From Mycobacterium kansasii ATCC 12478 (GTDB lineage Bacteria; Actinomycetota; Actinomycetes; Mycobacteriales; Mycobacteriaceae), in contig NC_022663.1 of assembly GCF_000157895.3 (NCBI RefSeq), positions 1,922,001-1,986,000 on the forward strand: 64,000 nt of DNA. The letters run 5' to 3'. Both the position numbers and the translations under genes were made by a program. Within the stretch, counting starts at the first letter, position 1. Every line of letters starts with the position of its first letter. Below, piece by piece: positions 34,761 to 42,221 of this stretch. The notes beneath the pieces are model-generated. The model had not been told where the DNA came from. It searched no databases and saw only the letters and a program-made list of their open reading frames with translations.

Positions 34761-36320
34761 GTGAGTAAGCACCCAGTCGATGGGATGTCGCGGCGAGAGT
34801 TCATGGCCAGAATCGCCACCGCAGGCAGCGCCGGGGCGTTGATGTCGTTGGCTGGTCCGGTGATCGAAAGAGCTTACGGGGCCGGCCCCTGCTCCGGCCA
34901 TTTGACCGATATCGAGCACTTCGTGTTGATGTTGCAGGAAAACCGGTCATTCGATCACTTCTTCGGCACGCTGTCGGGCATCAACGGATTCGACACACCC
35001 TCGCCGTCATTCCAGCAAAAGGGCTGGAACCCGCAGACCCAATCGATTGACCCTGCCGGCGTGACCATCCCGTACCGTTTCGACACCACCAGGGGCCCGG
35101 TCCTCAATGGCGCGTGTGTGAACGACCCAGCCCACCAATGGATCACCATCCACAAGTCATGGAACAACGGCGCCAACGACAATTGGTTGCCCGCGCAGGC
35201 CGAACAGCAAACGCTGCAAGGCAACGTCCCGGTGTCGATGGGCTATTACACCCGCCAAGATCAACCGATCCATTACCTGCTGGCTGACACCTTCACCATC
35301 TGTGATGGCTATTACTGTTCGCTGCTGGGCGGAACTTCGCCCAACCGGCTGTACTGGATCAGCGCCTGGATCGACCCCGACGGCGTTGCGGGCGGTCCGC
35401 TGCTGATAGACCCCAACATCCAACCGCAAGCCCAATTCAGTTGGCGCACCATGCCGGACAACCTCAGCGATGCCGGCATCAGTTGGAAGGTGTACCAAAA
35501 CAAGCTGCTGGGAGCGCTCAACAACACGGTCATCGGCTACAACGGGATGCTCGTTGACTTCAAGCAGGCTCAGGATCCACGCTCCAACATTGCCCGCAAC
35601 GGCATCGCCCCGACCTATCCCCTGGACTTCGTCGCCGACGTCGCAGCCAACAGGCTGCCCCAGGTTTCGTGGGTGCTGCCCGGGTTCCAGGTGTCCGAGC
35701 ATCCCGGACTACCGGTAACGCCGGCCGTCGGTGGCACCGCGATCGTGAATATCCTCCGCATCCTGCTGTCCAATCCCCAGGTGTGGGAAAAGACCGCGTT
35801 GATCGTCAGCTTCGACGAGAACGGCGGCTTCTTTGACCACGTGACACCGCCTACAGCGCCACCGGGAACTCCCGGAGAGTACGTCACGGTGCCCGATATC
35901 GACGCGGTCACGGGTTCGGGCGGCATCCGCGGGCCGATCGGTCTGGGCTATCGCGTGCCCTGCTTCATCATCTCGCCCTACAGCCGCGGCCCGCTGATGG
36001 TGCATGACACCTTCGACCACACCTCGCAGCTGCGGTTGCTCGAGAAACGGTTCGGTGTGCCGGTCCCCAACCTGAGTGCCTGGCGACGAAGCGTGACCGG
36101 CGATATGACGTCGACGTTCAACTTCGCCGTCCCGCCCAACCCAGCGCCACCGAACTTGGACCACCCCGCACTGCAAGCCATTCCGCCGCAGGTGCAATGC
36201 GTTCCAGACACCGTCGCAACTTTCGCGAAGGTCACTCCTCCCTATCGGGTGCCCTTCCCGCAGGTAATGCCCACGCAGGAGACGACGCCCGCCCGCGGAA
36301 TTCCCAGCGGTCCGTGCTGA
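34761..36320 (+). CDS. Tat-exported phospholipase C (PlcA-D family)
   Basis: A 519-residue phosphoesterase similar over its length to M. tuberculosis PlcA. The N-terminus carries a twin-arginine signal (SRREFMARIATAG, residues 10-22). Family motifs are ENRSFDHFFG (60-69), the central NDNWLPAQA, FTICDGYYCSLLGGTSPNR, SFDENGGFFDHVTPP and SPYSRGPLMVHDTFDHTSQ. The C-terminus YPQVMPTQE-like segment (FPQVMPTQETTP) is conserved with PlcA. I chose the GTG at 34761, eight bases after GGGAGG; the adjacent GTG at 34758 is possible. It hydrolyses phosphatidylcholine and sphingomyelin in the family and is linked to virulence and cytotoxicity. It stands alone here, not in a plcABC cluster. Confidence 0.94.
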   Translation: MSKHPVDGMSRREFMARIATAGSAGALMSLAGPVIERAYGAGPCSGHLTDIEHFVLMLQENRSFDHFFGTLSGINGFDTPSPSFQQKGWNPQTQSIDPAGVTIPYRFDTTRGPVLNGACVNDPAHQWITIHKSWNNGANDNWLPAQAEQQTLQGNVPVSMGYYTRQDQPIHYLLADTFTICDGYYCSLLGGTSPNRLYWISAWIDPDGVAGGPLLIDPNIQPQAQFSWRTMPDNLSDAGISWKVYQNKLLGALNNTVIGYNGMLVDFKQAQDPRSNIARNGIAPTYPLDFVADVAANRLPQVSWVLPGFQVSEHPGLPVTPAVGGTAIVNILRILLSNPQVWEKTALIVSFDENGGFFDHVTPPTAPPGTPGEYVTVPDIDAVTGSGGIRGPIGLGYRVPCFIISPYSRGPLMVHDTFDHTSQLRLLEKRFGVPVPNLSAWRRSVTGDMTSTFNFAVPPNPAPPNLDHPALQAIPPQVQCVPDTVATFAKVTPPYRVPFPQVMPTQETTPARGIPSGPC

Positions 36321-36327
36321 AGCCGAG

Positions 36328-36579
36328 CTACGAGGCGGCCTCGCAGACGCCGAGGAGCCGGACCACCGGCGTACCCGCTTCGTACTCCACGACCCACGGA
36401 TCGCCGCCGTCAACTGGCTCCGAGGCGAGCCTGATCATCACCGGTTGGCCGCTGCGCCGCGACATTTGCGTGCAGTCGACCTGGAACAGGTGATAGCCGC
36501 CGTCGTGCTCGACGGCCAACGAAAAGCCCGGTTCCACCGATTCGACGGGCACTTTCTGCAGGTAGTACTTGGTGCTCAT
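36328..36579 (-). CDS. Small conserved hypothetical protein
   Basis: An 83-residue cytoplasmic protein without signal or membrane segment: MSTKYYLQKVPVESVEPGFS at the start and WVVEYEAGTPVVRLLGVCEAAS at the end. It is compact and mixed in composition, consistent with a real gene of a small beta-rich protein. It is convergent with the phospholipase gene, 8 bp from its stop. I do not recognise a function. Confidence 0.7.
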   Translation of the reverse strand: MSTKYYLQKVPVESVEPGFSLAVEHDGGYHLFQVDCTQMSRRSGQPVMIRLASEPVDGGDPWVVEYEAGTPVVRLLGVCEAAS

Positions 36580-36834
36580 GCCCCGACTTTAGGGCCGCGG
36601 TAATACGCGGCACCGCTCGCGAAACGCGGTCTTAGCAAATGTTCAGTCGAAATTTGGAACTTCATCAGACTCGGCGCCGGATCGCCTCCGCCGCAACGCA
36701 ATACCATTATCGAAGGCCCCGCGACAATAACGTGGCTGGGGGGAACTGCGTCCTCGGCGACCCCGCCGCCCTTCGACTTCGAACACGGGGGCAGTAGCCT
36801 GCACGCTCATGATCGTCCCCTGCAGCGTGCCACG

Positions 36835-37347
36835 GTGAGCGTCGCCGGATTCGTGCTCGGCCTGGTTGGCACCGTGCTCTCGGTGGCCTTGCTGACCTGG
36901 CAGGTTTTGCGGCTACGAACGGGGCCGGCACCGATGCTTTCGCCGGTCGTGGGTCTGTTGACACCCGACGGGCTGGTGACCAACGATGCCGGCGGCCAGG
37001 CGCGGGCGTCGCTGGAAAACGCAGCGGCGCAACTTCCCGGCGGCCGATACGTCATCGGCGTCAGGGTGGTCAACGCGGGGCGGGCCCCGCTACCCGTGGC
37101 GGGCTGGGCGGTCCGCTCCGATCCCGACGGCACGTCACTGGAGCCGACCCGGGCGTCGGGGACCCCGGTGCCCTACGACATACCCCCGGGCCAGACGGCG
37201 CTTTTCCTCACCGAGTTGCAGCACGTGACGGCGTTCTCGGCCGCCATCGCGCAACCGCCGCGAATCGTGCTCACCGTTTCGTCGCGCGGGCGGACCCATG
37301 TGACCGGGACCGTGGCGCCCGAATTGTTGTCGCTCGGCTCGTCATAA
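36835..37347 (+). CDS. Membrane-anchored hypothetical protein
   Basis: A 170-residue protein. The GTG at 36835 starts an N-terminal membrane helix (MSVAGFVLGLVGTVLSVALL) followed by a soluble domain with VNAGRAPLPVAGW, DIPPGQTALFL and IVLTVSSRGRTHVTGTV, a beta-sandwich-like pattern. It probably faces the outside, anchored by the helix. The family is not recognised. It is followed by a TetR gene and may be a neighbour only. Confidence 0.7.
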   Translation: MSVAGFVLGLVGTVLSVALLTWQVLRLRTGPAPMLSPVVGLLTPDGLVTNDAGGQARASLENAAAQLPGGRYVIGVRVVNAGRAPLPVAGWAVRSDPDGTSLEPTRASGTPVPYDIPPGQTALFLTELQHVTAFSAAIAQPPRIVLTVSSRGRTHVTGTVAPELLSLGSS

Positions 37348-37361
37348 CCTCCCGACCTGCC

Positions 37362-37375
37362 CAAGGTCGACCTTG
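37362..37375. promoter_or_regulatory. Perfect 14-bp palindrome, candidate TetR operator
   Basis: CAAGGTCGACCTTG is a perfect palindrome 75 bp ahead of the TetR start at 37450. It fits a TetR dimer site controlling the TetR-diiron operon; the link is by position only. Confidence 0.5.
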
Positions 37376-37449
37376 AATGGCGGCGCTTCTCCAACAGTCG
37401 CTGACGACCGTCATTGACGGGTGCCAGTGAATGGACGTACGGTGTTTCG

Positions 37450-38076
37450 GTGCGGTCACCACAGGACAGCACCGCAGCGGAATCACCAGCCGGCATCCGG
37501 GAAGCTCGACGGCTCGAAACACGGGCACGTCTGTTCGACGCCGCGTTGGCGGAGATCGCACGGAACGGAATCGGCGGCGCCGACGTCAGCTCCATCGCCG
37601 CGGCGGCAGGTGTGGTACGGGGGACGTTCTACTTCCACTTCCCCACCAAGGAACAAGTGCTGGTCGAGTTGGAGCGAAACGAGGAGACCCGCATCGTCGC
37701 GGAACTCGTCGGCGCCCGGGCCGAGGCCGGCGATCTGATATCGGTGCTTTCCCGGTTGGTGCACCACGTGCTAGATGCCGAACGTCGGCTGGGGACAGTG
37801 GTTTTCCGGGACATGCTGGGTCTGCACTTCTCGTCGACGCGCCCGGGTGAGGACGAGTTGAGCCGGCACCCGCTAGCGGAGTTCTTGATCGACGCGATCA
37901 GCCGGGCGCAGGACGCGGGGCAGGTCACGCCGGATGCGGACGCGCGCGATCTCGCGGTCTTCTTCTTGACCGGGCTCTACGCCCTCCTTGCCACCGGTGC
38001 ACACCATTCGCCGACAGCGGATGCCGTGTTGAGCCGGTACGTAACAACGATTGTCAAAGGGATGGAGACACGATGA
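37450..38076 (+). CDS. TetR-family transcriptional regulator
   Basis: A 208-residue repressor with a helix-turn-helix in residues about 15-62 (RRLETRARLFDAALAEIARN and GVVRGTFYFHFPTKEQVLVEL) and a C-terminal ligand domain (LFLTGLYALLATGAHHS-like end). The GTG at 37450 (MRSPQDSTAAES) gives a normal N-terminal length; a TTG at 37414 is possible. Its stop overlaps the ATG of the next gene (ATGA), so the two are translationally coupled. It probably controls that operon through the palindrome at 37362-37375. Confidence 0.87.
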   Translation: MRSPQDSTAAESPAGIREARRLETRARLFDAALAEIARNGIGGADVSSIAAAAGVVRGTFYFHFPTKEQVLVELERNEETRIVAELVGARAEAGDLISVLSRLVHHVLDAERRLGTVVFRDMLGLHFSSTRPGEDELSRHPLAEFLIDAISRAQDAGQVTPDADARDLAVFFLTGLYALLATGAHHSPTADAVLSRYVTTIVKGMETR

Positions 38077-38897
38077 AGACAACCGGTATCGATGGCTACA
38101 GGGACTTCCTGGCGCGGCGCGACGGCGAAGCGGACCTGCTCAACCGGCGCCTGACGAATCGGGAGGAGTTCATCAAAGACCTTGAGGCTCACCCGGTGCG
38201 GTCGGCCCGTCCGGCGGACCGGTCGACGTTTCTTCGGAACCTGCGCCGGCGGCGACCCGAACCGGGTTTGGACCCAAAAATGCTGTTCCTGCTGGCGACG
38301 GCGAAGCTCAATCAGGCAGAACGCTTCGGCGTGGGGCTTGGCGAAACCTACGGGCGCAACAGCGCTGAGGATGTGGCACCCGAGCGGGTGTACGTAGAAC
38401 TCGAAGAGCACTACCACACCCGGTTGCTGGCATACGCGTTGGACATTTTCGATCTGCCATTCCGGGTGGCCGCTCCGCCGTTCGTGATGCGACAGCTCGT
38501 CAAGGTTGGAGTGTTCCTGCCGGAAAGGTTCGGCTTCGTGTTCGTCGGGGCCGCAGAGATGGCCGGGTGCATCGTGTTCGACGAGCTGCGCCGCGTCGGC
38601 ATCGAGCTGTTCGCCGACGAACCCGATGTCGCCGGGCGAATCGAACTGCTCTACAGCGAAATCCTTACCGACGAGATAGGCCATGTCGGCTATTGCGCGT
38701 CACGCTGCACACCTGCCGAGCGCGCAGTCATGCGGCGGATCTACCCATTCATCGGGCGGCTGTTTGCCGAGCAAACCGCCGAAGTCCGGCTCCTTGTCGA
38801 CCCGCAGAAGCTCCGGGCCCGGCTGCGCCGGCCGTTCGACGTCGAGGAACTGACCGCTGGTCTGAGCAACGAAACGTATCTCGCCGCATATCCCTGA
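38073..38897 (+). CDS. Ferritin-like diiron protein
   Basis: A 274-residue, mostly helical protein. Two metal-ligand-like segments are seen: YVELEEHYHTRLLAY (Glu-Glu-x-x-His) and YSEILTDEIGHVGYC (Glu and Asp-Glu-x-x-His), the pattern of ferritin-like carboxylate-bridged diiron enzymes such as the AurF-type N-oxygenases. It lies 4 bp inside the TetR gene, so it is the regulated partner. Substrate unknown; oxygenation of a small molecule that also acts as the TetR ligand is a plausible inference. Confidence 0.72.
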   Translation: MKTTGIDGYRDFLARRDGEADLLNRRLTNREEFIKDLEAHPVRSARPADRSTFLRNLRRRRPEPGLDPKMLFLLATAKLNQAERFGVGLGETYGRNSAEDVAPERVYVELEEHYHTRLLAYALDIFDLPFRVAAPPFVMRQLVKVGVFLPERFGFVFVGAAEMAGCIVFDELRRVGIELFADEPDVAGRIELLYSEILTDEIGHVGYCASRCTPAERAVMRRIYPFIGRLFAEQTAEVRLLVDPQKLRARLRRPFDVEELTAGLSNETYLAAYP

Positions 38898-39179
38898 CCG
38901 GTCGCCCGCACGGTCCGGGAAATGGTCGGGTAACGCCCGCGGGATGAAACTGCTTTGCAGTCAAGGGATTTCAACAGCGACGGGTAGCAGCGGCCCCAGG
39001 CCCGGGTATGTCCGGCCGATGCGCTCACCCCAGTTGAGCCGCTGCTCGCGATTGCCCCGCCCCCTTCTCGAGCGGATCATCGTTGGCAAGCACCGTCCCC
39101 GGCGGTGCGACGGGCCAGACCGAACGCTTGCGGGTATGCACGGGCATACATGGGTACGACCGAACCATGAGGAGCGGCG

Positions 39180-39611
39180 ATGACTTCTCCGGCGGCCGGA
39201 CGACCCAATTTCCTGCAATACCTCGCGTACTCGTACGGCCTTCGACGCCTGCCCGACTCAATGCGAAGTTGGGTCGCACGGGATCTGGCCGGCAAGGGAG
39301 CGGTCCGCCGGTACATGCTCTTGACGGCGATACCGCCGCTGCTGGTACTGGCACCGTTCTGGCTACTGCCCGCGTCGCTGTACGTGCATCTCGAGATGAC
39401 GCTACCGATCTACATTTGGGCGTTGCTGATCTCGCTCGCACTGAACAAGGTGTGGCGGCGGCACCGCCTGGCCCAGCATGGGTTGGACCCGAACCTGGTT
39501 GATGCGATCAAGCGGGAGAAAGACGCCAAGATGCACGAGGAATACATCCGGCGTTACGGCCCGCGCCCCGAAGAGGCGAAGCGGTACTCGAACAGCAATC
39601 CGTTTTTCTGA
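39180..39611 (+). CDS. DUF5313-like membrane protein
   Basis: A 143-residue protein with a cytoplasmic N-terminus (RPNFLQYLAYSYGLRRLPDSMRSWVARDL in pieces), two hydrophobic segments (LLTAIPPLLVLAPFWLLPASL and LPIYIWALLISLAL) and a charged C-terminal tail (REKDAKMHEEYIRRYGPRPEEA). This matches the DUF5313 layout found in mycobacteria; the function is unknown. The start is the ATG at 39180 with GAGGAGC upstream (AGGAGCGATG). Confidence 0.83.
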   Translation: MTSPAAGRPNFLQYLAYSYGLRRLPDSMRSWVARDLAGKGAVRRYMLLTAIPPLLVLAPFWLLPASLYVHLEMTLPIYIWALLISLALNKVWRRHRLAQHGLDPNLVDAIKREKDAKMHEEYIRRYGPRPEEAKRYSNSNPFF

Positions 39612-39794
39612 CGACGCTGCTCGATGGGGGTAGCGAAATTGGACCCCGCTTCGAGGTGCTTGCGTTGCCGGTGTAGTCACCGCGACCGGCGCGCTACTGA
39701 ACGCCGAGAACCCCGGACCCGGAAAACGGACTGCCGCGTGGCTCAGCGAACGAAAACGATACGGACAGGATGTTAGAACCGCTATCATACGACT

Positions 39795-39808
39795 GTCAGT
39801 TTACTGAC
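39795..39808. promoter_or_regulatory. Palindrome ahead of the PE/PPE remnant
   Basis: GTCAGT-TT-ACTGAC is a perfect inverted repeat with 6-base arms inside a relatively AT-rich stretch, 117 bp upstream of the PE-remnant start. Candidate operator; no other support. Confidence 0.35.
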
Positions 39809-39848
39809 CTGCTGAAATCTTCACATCTATGAGGGTAGGTAACGAGTT

Positions 39849-39896
39849 CGGATACTGACGGTCGGAACGAGCACTGTGGCTCGGCTCCCGTATCCG
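39849..39896 (+). promoter_or_regulatory. Nested hairpin in the PE/PPE leader
   Basis: An outer stem CGGATAC (39849-39855) / GTATCCG (39890-39896) encloses an inner stem CGAGC-ACTGTG-GCTCG (39868-39883). It lies just before the strong AGGGGAGA ribosome-binding site of the PE remnant and could form in the mRNA leader. Its regulatory role is unproven. Confidence 0.4.
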
Positions 39897-39925
39897 TCAG
39901 CCTGCACGCGTTAGGGGAGAAGTGA

Positions 39926-40080
39926 ATGTCTTTCGCCACCGGGGCTCCGCGATGACCGGCGGAAAGCTGGCTTCGGCAGCTCCTGCAGCAGAAGTGCGGC
40001 CCGCGGCAGCCGACTCGGCCGCGAGGGGGATGCGCTTCGCCGCATCTCAGGAGCCTAGCTACGGCCAGGGTTTGACGTGA
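39926..40080 (+). pseudogene. Degenerate PE gene remnant
   Basis: A strong ribosome-binding site (TTAGGGGAGAAGTGAATG) precedes an ATG that opens MSFATGAPR and then a stop, resembling the MSFVTTQPE start of PE proteins. In another frame from 39952 the sequence reads LASAAPAAEVRPAAADSA and RFAASQEPSYGQ. These align with the mid-PE motifs AAPTTGVVPAAADEVS and QFAAHAxxYQ. So the 5' end, a frameshift or deletion and a truncated middle of a PE gene are joined directly to the PPE start (TGATG). I judge it a broken PE partner of the PPE gene. Confidence 0.55.
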
Positions 40081-41231
40081 TGGATTTCGGTGCCTTACCG
40101 CCGGAGGTCAACTCCGTGCGGATGTATGCCGGCCCCGGCCCGGGATCGCTGGCGGCGGCCGCGGGGATGTGGGACAGCTTGGCCGCCGAACTGCACGCGA
40201 CAGCAGGTCATTACCGGTCGGTGATCGCGGGATTGACCAGCGGACGCTGGCTGGGCCCCGCATCACTGTCCATGGCGTCGGCACTCGGACCCTATGTGGC
40301 CTGGACGGCCGGGGTGGCCGCACGCGCAGCGGAGACGGCTAGTCAGGCCGTGCTTGCCGTCGAGGGCTATGAGGCGGCCTTCGCGATGACGGTGCCGCCG
40401 CCGGTGGTCGCGGCCAACCGGGCTCTGCTGGCGGCACTGGTCGCCACGAACTTCTTTGGTCAGAATTCGACGGCGATCGCGGCCACCGAAGCCGAATACG
40501 GCGTGATGTGGGCGCAGGACGCCGCGGCGATGTATGAATATGCCGCAAACTCGGCGACCGCTTGCGAACTGACCCTGTTGATATCGCCTCCGGAGGTCAT
40601 CAACCCGGTCGGTCTGGCCGGGCAGAGCACCGCAGTCGCCCACGCCGCAGCCGCGTCGGGAGCAGAGCAACTATCGCTGGCCGGCCTGGTGTCCTCGGTT
40701 CCGGCCATGCTGGACGGGCTGGCCTCACCCCTATCCGGGCTTGCGGAATCATCGTCGTCGCTGATGCCCACCCTCGCAACCGTCCCGGTCTATGCACTTC
40801 CCAGCTATTTCATGGCCGCGGCGACCCCGCTCTATTCGTTGTCCTCCATCCTCGGAATGGCCCAAACCGCACAGGGTTTGGCGAGTGGGGCAGCTGCGGC
40901 TGCGCAAGCGGCAGCAGAAGGGGCAGCGGGTGCGGTCAGCTCGGGGGCAGGTCTGATTGCATCCGTGGGTCCCGGCGTGGTGGGCAGCATGGGCAACGCG
41001 GCCTCACTGGGCCCGTTGTCGGTGCCGGCGAGCTGGACCAGCGTGATCCCGACGGCGAACATGGGCGCCGCCGCCGCGTTGCCGAACGGCCTCGATGCTG
41101 CCAACGCGGCGCCAAGCCTATTGGGCGCGGCGCCGCGATCCGGTTTGACCGGTCCGGGCCGATCTGTCGGTCCCCGATACGGGATTGTCCCCACGGTAAT
41201 GACCCGTCCACCGGCTGCCGGATACACGTAG
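40080..41231 (+). CDS. PPE family protein, SVP subgroup
   Basis: A 383-residue PPE protein, normally exported by a type VII (ESX) system. The N-terminal PPE domain (about 1-175) begins MDFGALPPEVNSVRMYAGPG and contains the WxG motif (GRWLGPAS) and an AEYGVMWAQDAAAMYEY segment. The C-terminal part is Ala/Gly-rich with LGPLSVPASW, the GxxSVPxxW signature of the PPE-SVP subgroup. The ATG at 40080 overlaps the stop of the PE remnant; a GTG at 40077 is also in frame. Without an intact PE partner here it must pair with a PE encoded elsewhere or be non-functional. Confidence 0.93.
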   Translation: MDFGALPPEVNSVRMYAGPGPGSLAAAAGMWDSLAAELHATAGHYRSVIAGLTSGRWLGPASLSMASALGPYVAWTAGVAARAAETASQAVLAVEGYEAAFAMTVPPPVVAANRALLAALVATNFFGQNSTAIAATEAEYGVMWAQDAAAMYEYAANSATACELTLLISPPEVINPVGLAGQSTAVAHAAAASGAEQLSLAGLVSSVPAMLDGLASPLSGLAESSSSLMPTLATVPVYALPSYFMAAATPLYSLSSILGMAQTAQGLASGAAAAAQAAAEGAAGAVSSGAGLIASVGPGVVGSMGNAASLGPLSVPASWTSVIPTANMGAAAALPNGLDAANAAPSLLGAAPRSGLTGPGRSVGPRYGIVPTVMTRPPAAGYT

Positions 41232-41338
41232 GCCTCGACATGCCCGTTCAATGGCTAGGTTCTCGGAATCTCTCCGGCGCAGCTGCATCCGGTGCTCCCC
41301 CAAGCCGTCGAGAACGGCATCGAGCAGGACATCAGCTG

Positions 41339-42205
41339 ATGAGCGTGGACACGCTGCCCGAAACCGGTGTGCGCATGATCATCGGCGGCACCATAGTCGA
41401 GCGCCGGGAGTTCGACGACGTGCTGTCGATCATCGCGTCACGACTGCAATCCTCACCCACGGCGAGCTTGGCCGTGGGCTCGGTGAACCTCGACCACCTG
41501 TACCACTTCCGCAAGGTCATGTCGGCGCCCACCGGTCCCCTGGAGTGGTTGCTACTGGCCGACGGCATGCCGATCGCCTGGCGGGGCCAACTGCTCACCG
41601 GCAAGCCGTGGCCCCGGGTCACCGGGGCCGACCTGCTTCCCGGCGTGTTGGCGCTGGCCGAAACGACCGGCCAGCGGGTCGGCTTTTTTGGCGGTAGCCC
41701 CGAAACCCATCGGCTGCTTGCCGGCTTGTTGCGGAAACGTCATCCAGCGCTTGCCATTTCGGGGATGTGGGCACCGGACGCCGATGACATCGAATCGCTT
41801 TCTGAGCGGCTGGCGGCGACCATCCGCACCGCGCGCACCGATATCCTGATCGTCAGCCTCGGCAAGCCGCGTCAAGAACAGTGGGTTGACCGGTACGGCT
41901 GCGCGACGGGTGCCCGGGTCTTGCTGCCCTGCGGCGGCGCCATCGACTTCCTGGCCGGCAAGACCATACGAGCACCGGGATGGATGCAGAAACTCGGCCT
42001 GGAATGGTTGCACCGACTGATCAGCGAGCCGCGGCGGCTGGCCCGCCGTTATTTGCTGCAGGGCCCTATCGCCTTGCTCCGTACCGCACGCGCGCAGCTG
42101 ATCTGCTATCCCAGCGCGGGCTGGCCGGGCACGCCGCCAAGTGATCGCCGCGATATCAGCGGCGCCGTCCGCGATGCCGCGCGGCCCGAGCCAGCAACCG
42201 TGTAA
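41339..42205 (+). CDS. WecG/TagA/CpsF-family glycosyltransferase
   Basis: A 288-residue GT26-type cytoplasmic glycosyltransferase. It adds a sugar (ManNAc(A) in WecG/TagA) to a lipid-linked acceptor. Motifs: SVNLDHLYHF, the ADGMPIAWRG segment, VGFFGGSPETHRLLAGLLR, SLGKPRQEQW (the conserved PxQE pattern) and GGAIDFLAGKTIRAPGWMQKLGLEWLHRL (in parts). The ATG at 41339 (MSVDTLPETG) has an AGGAC upstream; the frame continues up into the PPE gene without meaning. It is the first gene of the polysaccharide locus and lies 16 bp upstream of the WcaJ-type gene. Confidence 0.92.
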   Translation: MSVDTLPETGVRMIIGGTIVERREFDDVLSIIASRLQSSPTASLAVGSVNLDHLYHFRKVMSAPTGPLEWLLLADGMPIAWRGQLLTGKPWPRVTGADLLPGVLALAETTGQRVGFFGGSPETHRLLAGLLRKRHPALAISGMWAPDADDIESLSERLAATIRTARTDILIVSLGKPRQEQWVDRYGCATGARVLLPCGGAIDFLAGKTIRAPGWMQKLGLEWLHRLISEPRRLARRYLLQGPIALLRTARAQLICYPSAGWPGTPPSDRRDISGAVRDAARPEPATV

Positions 42206-42221
42206 GGGAAAGCGAGCCAGC

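Noticed and set aside
34450..41231. Mobile element or prophage in the accessory block
   Set aside because: No transposase, integrase, terminal repeats or attachment sites are visible.
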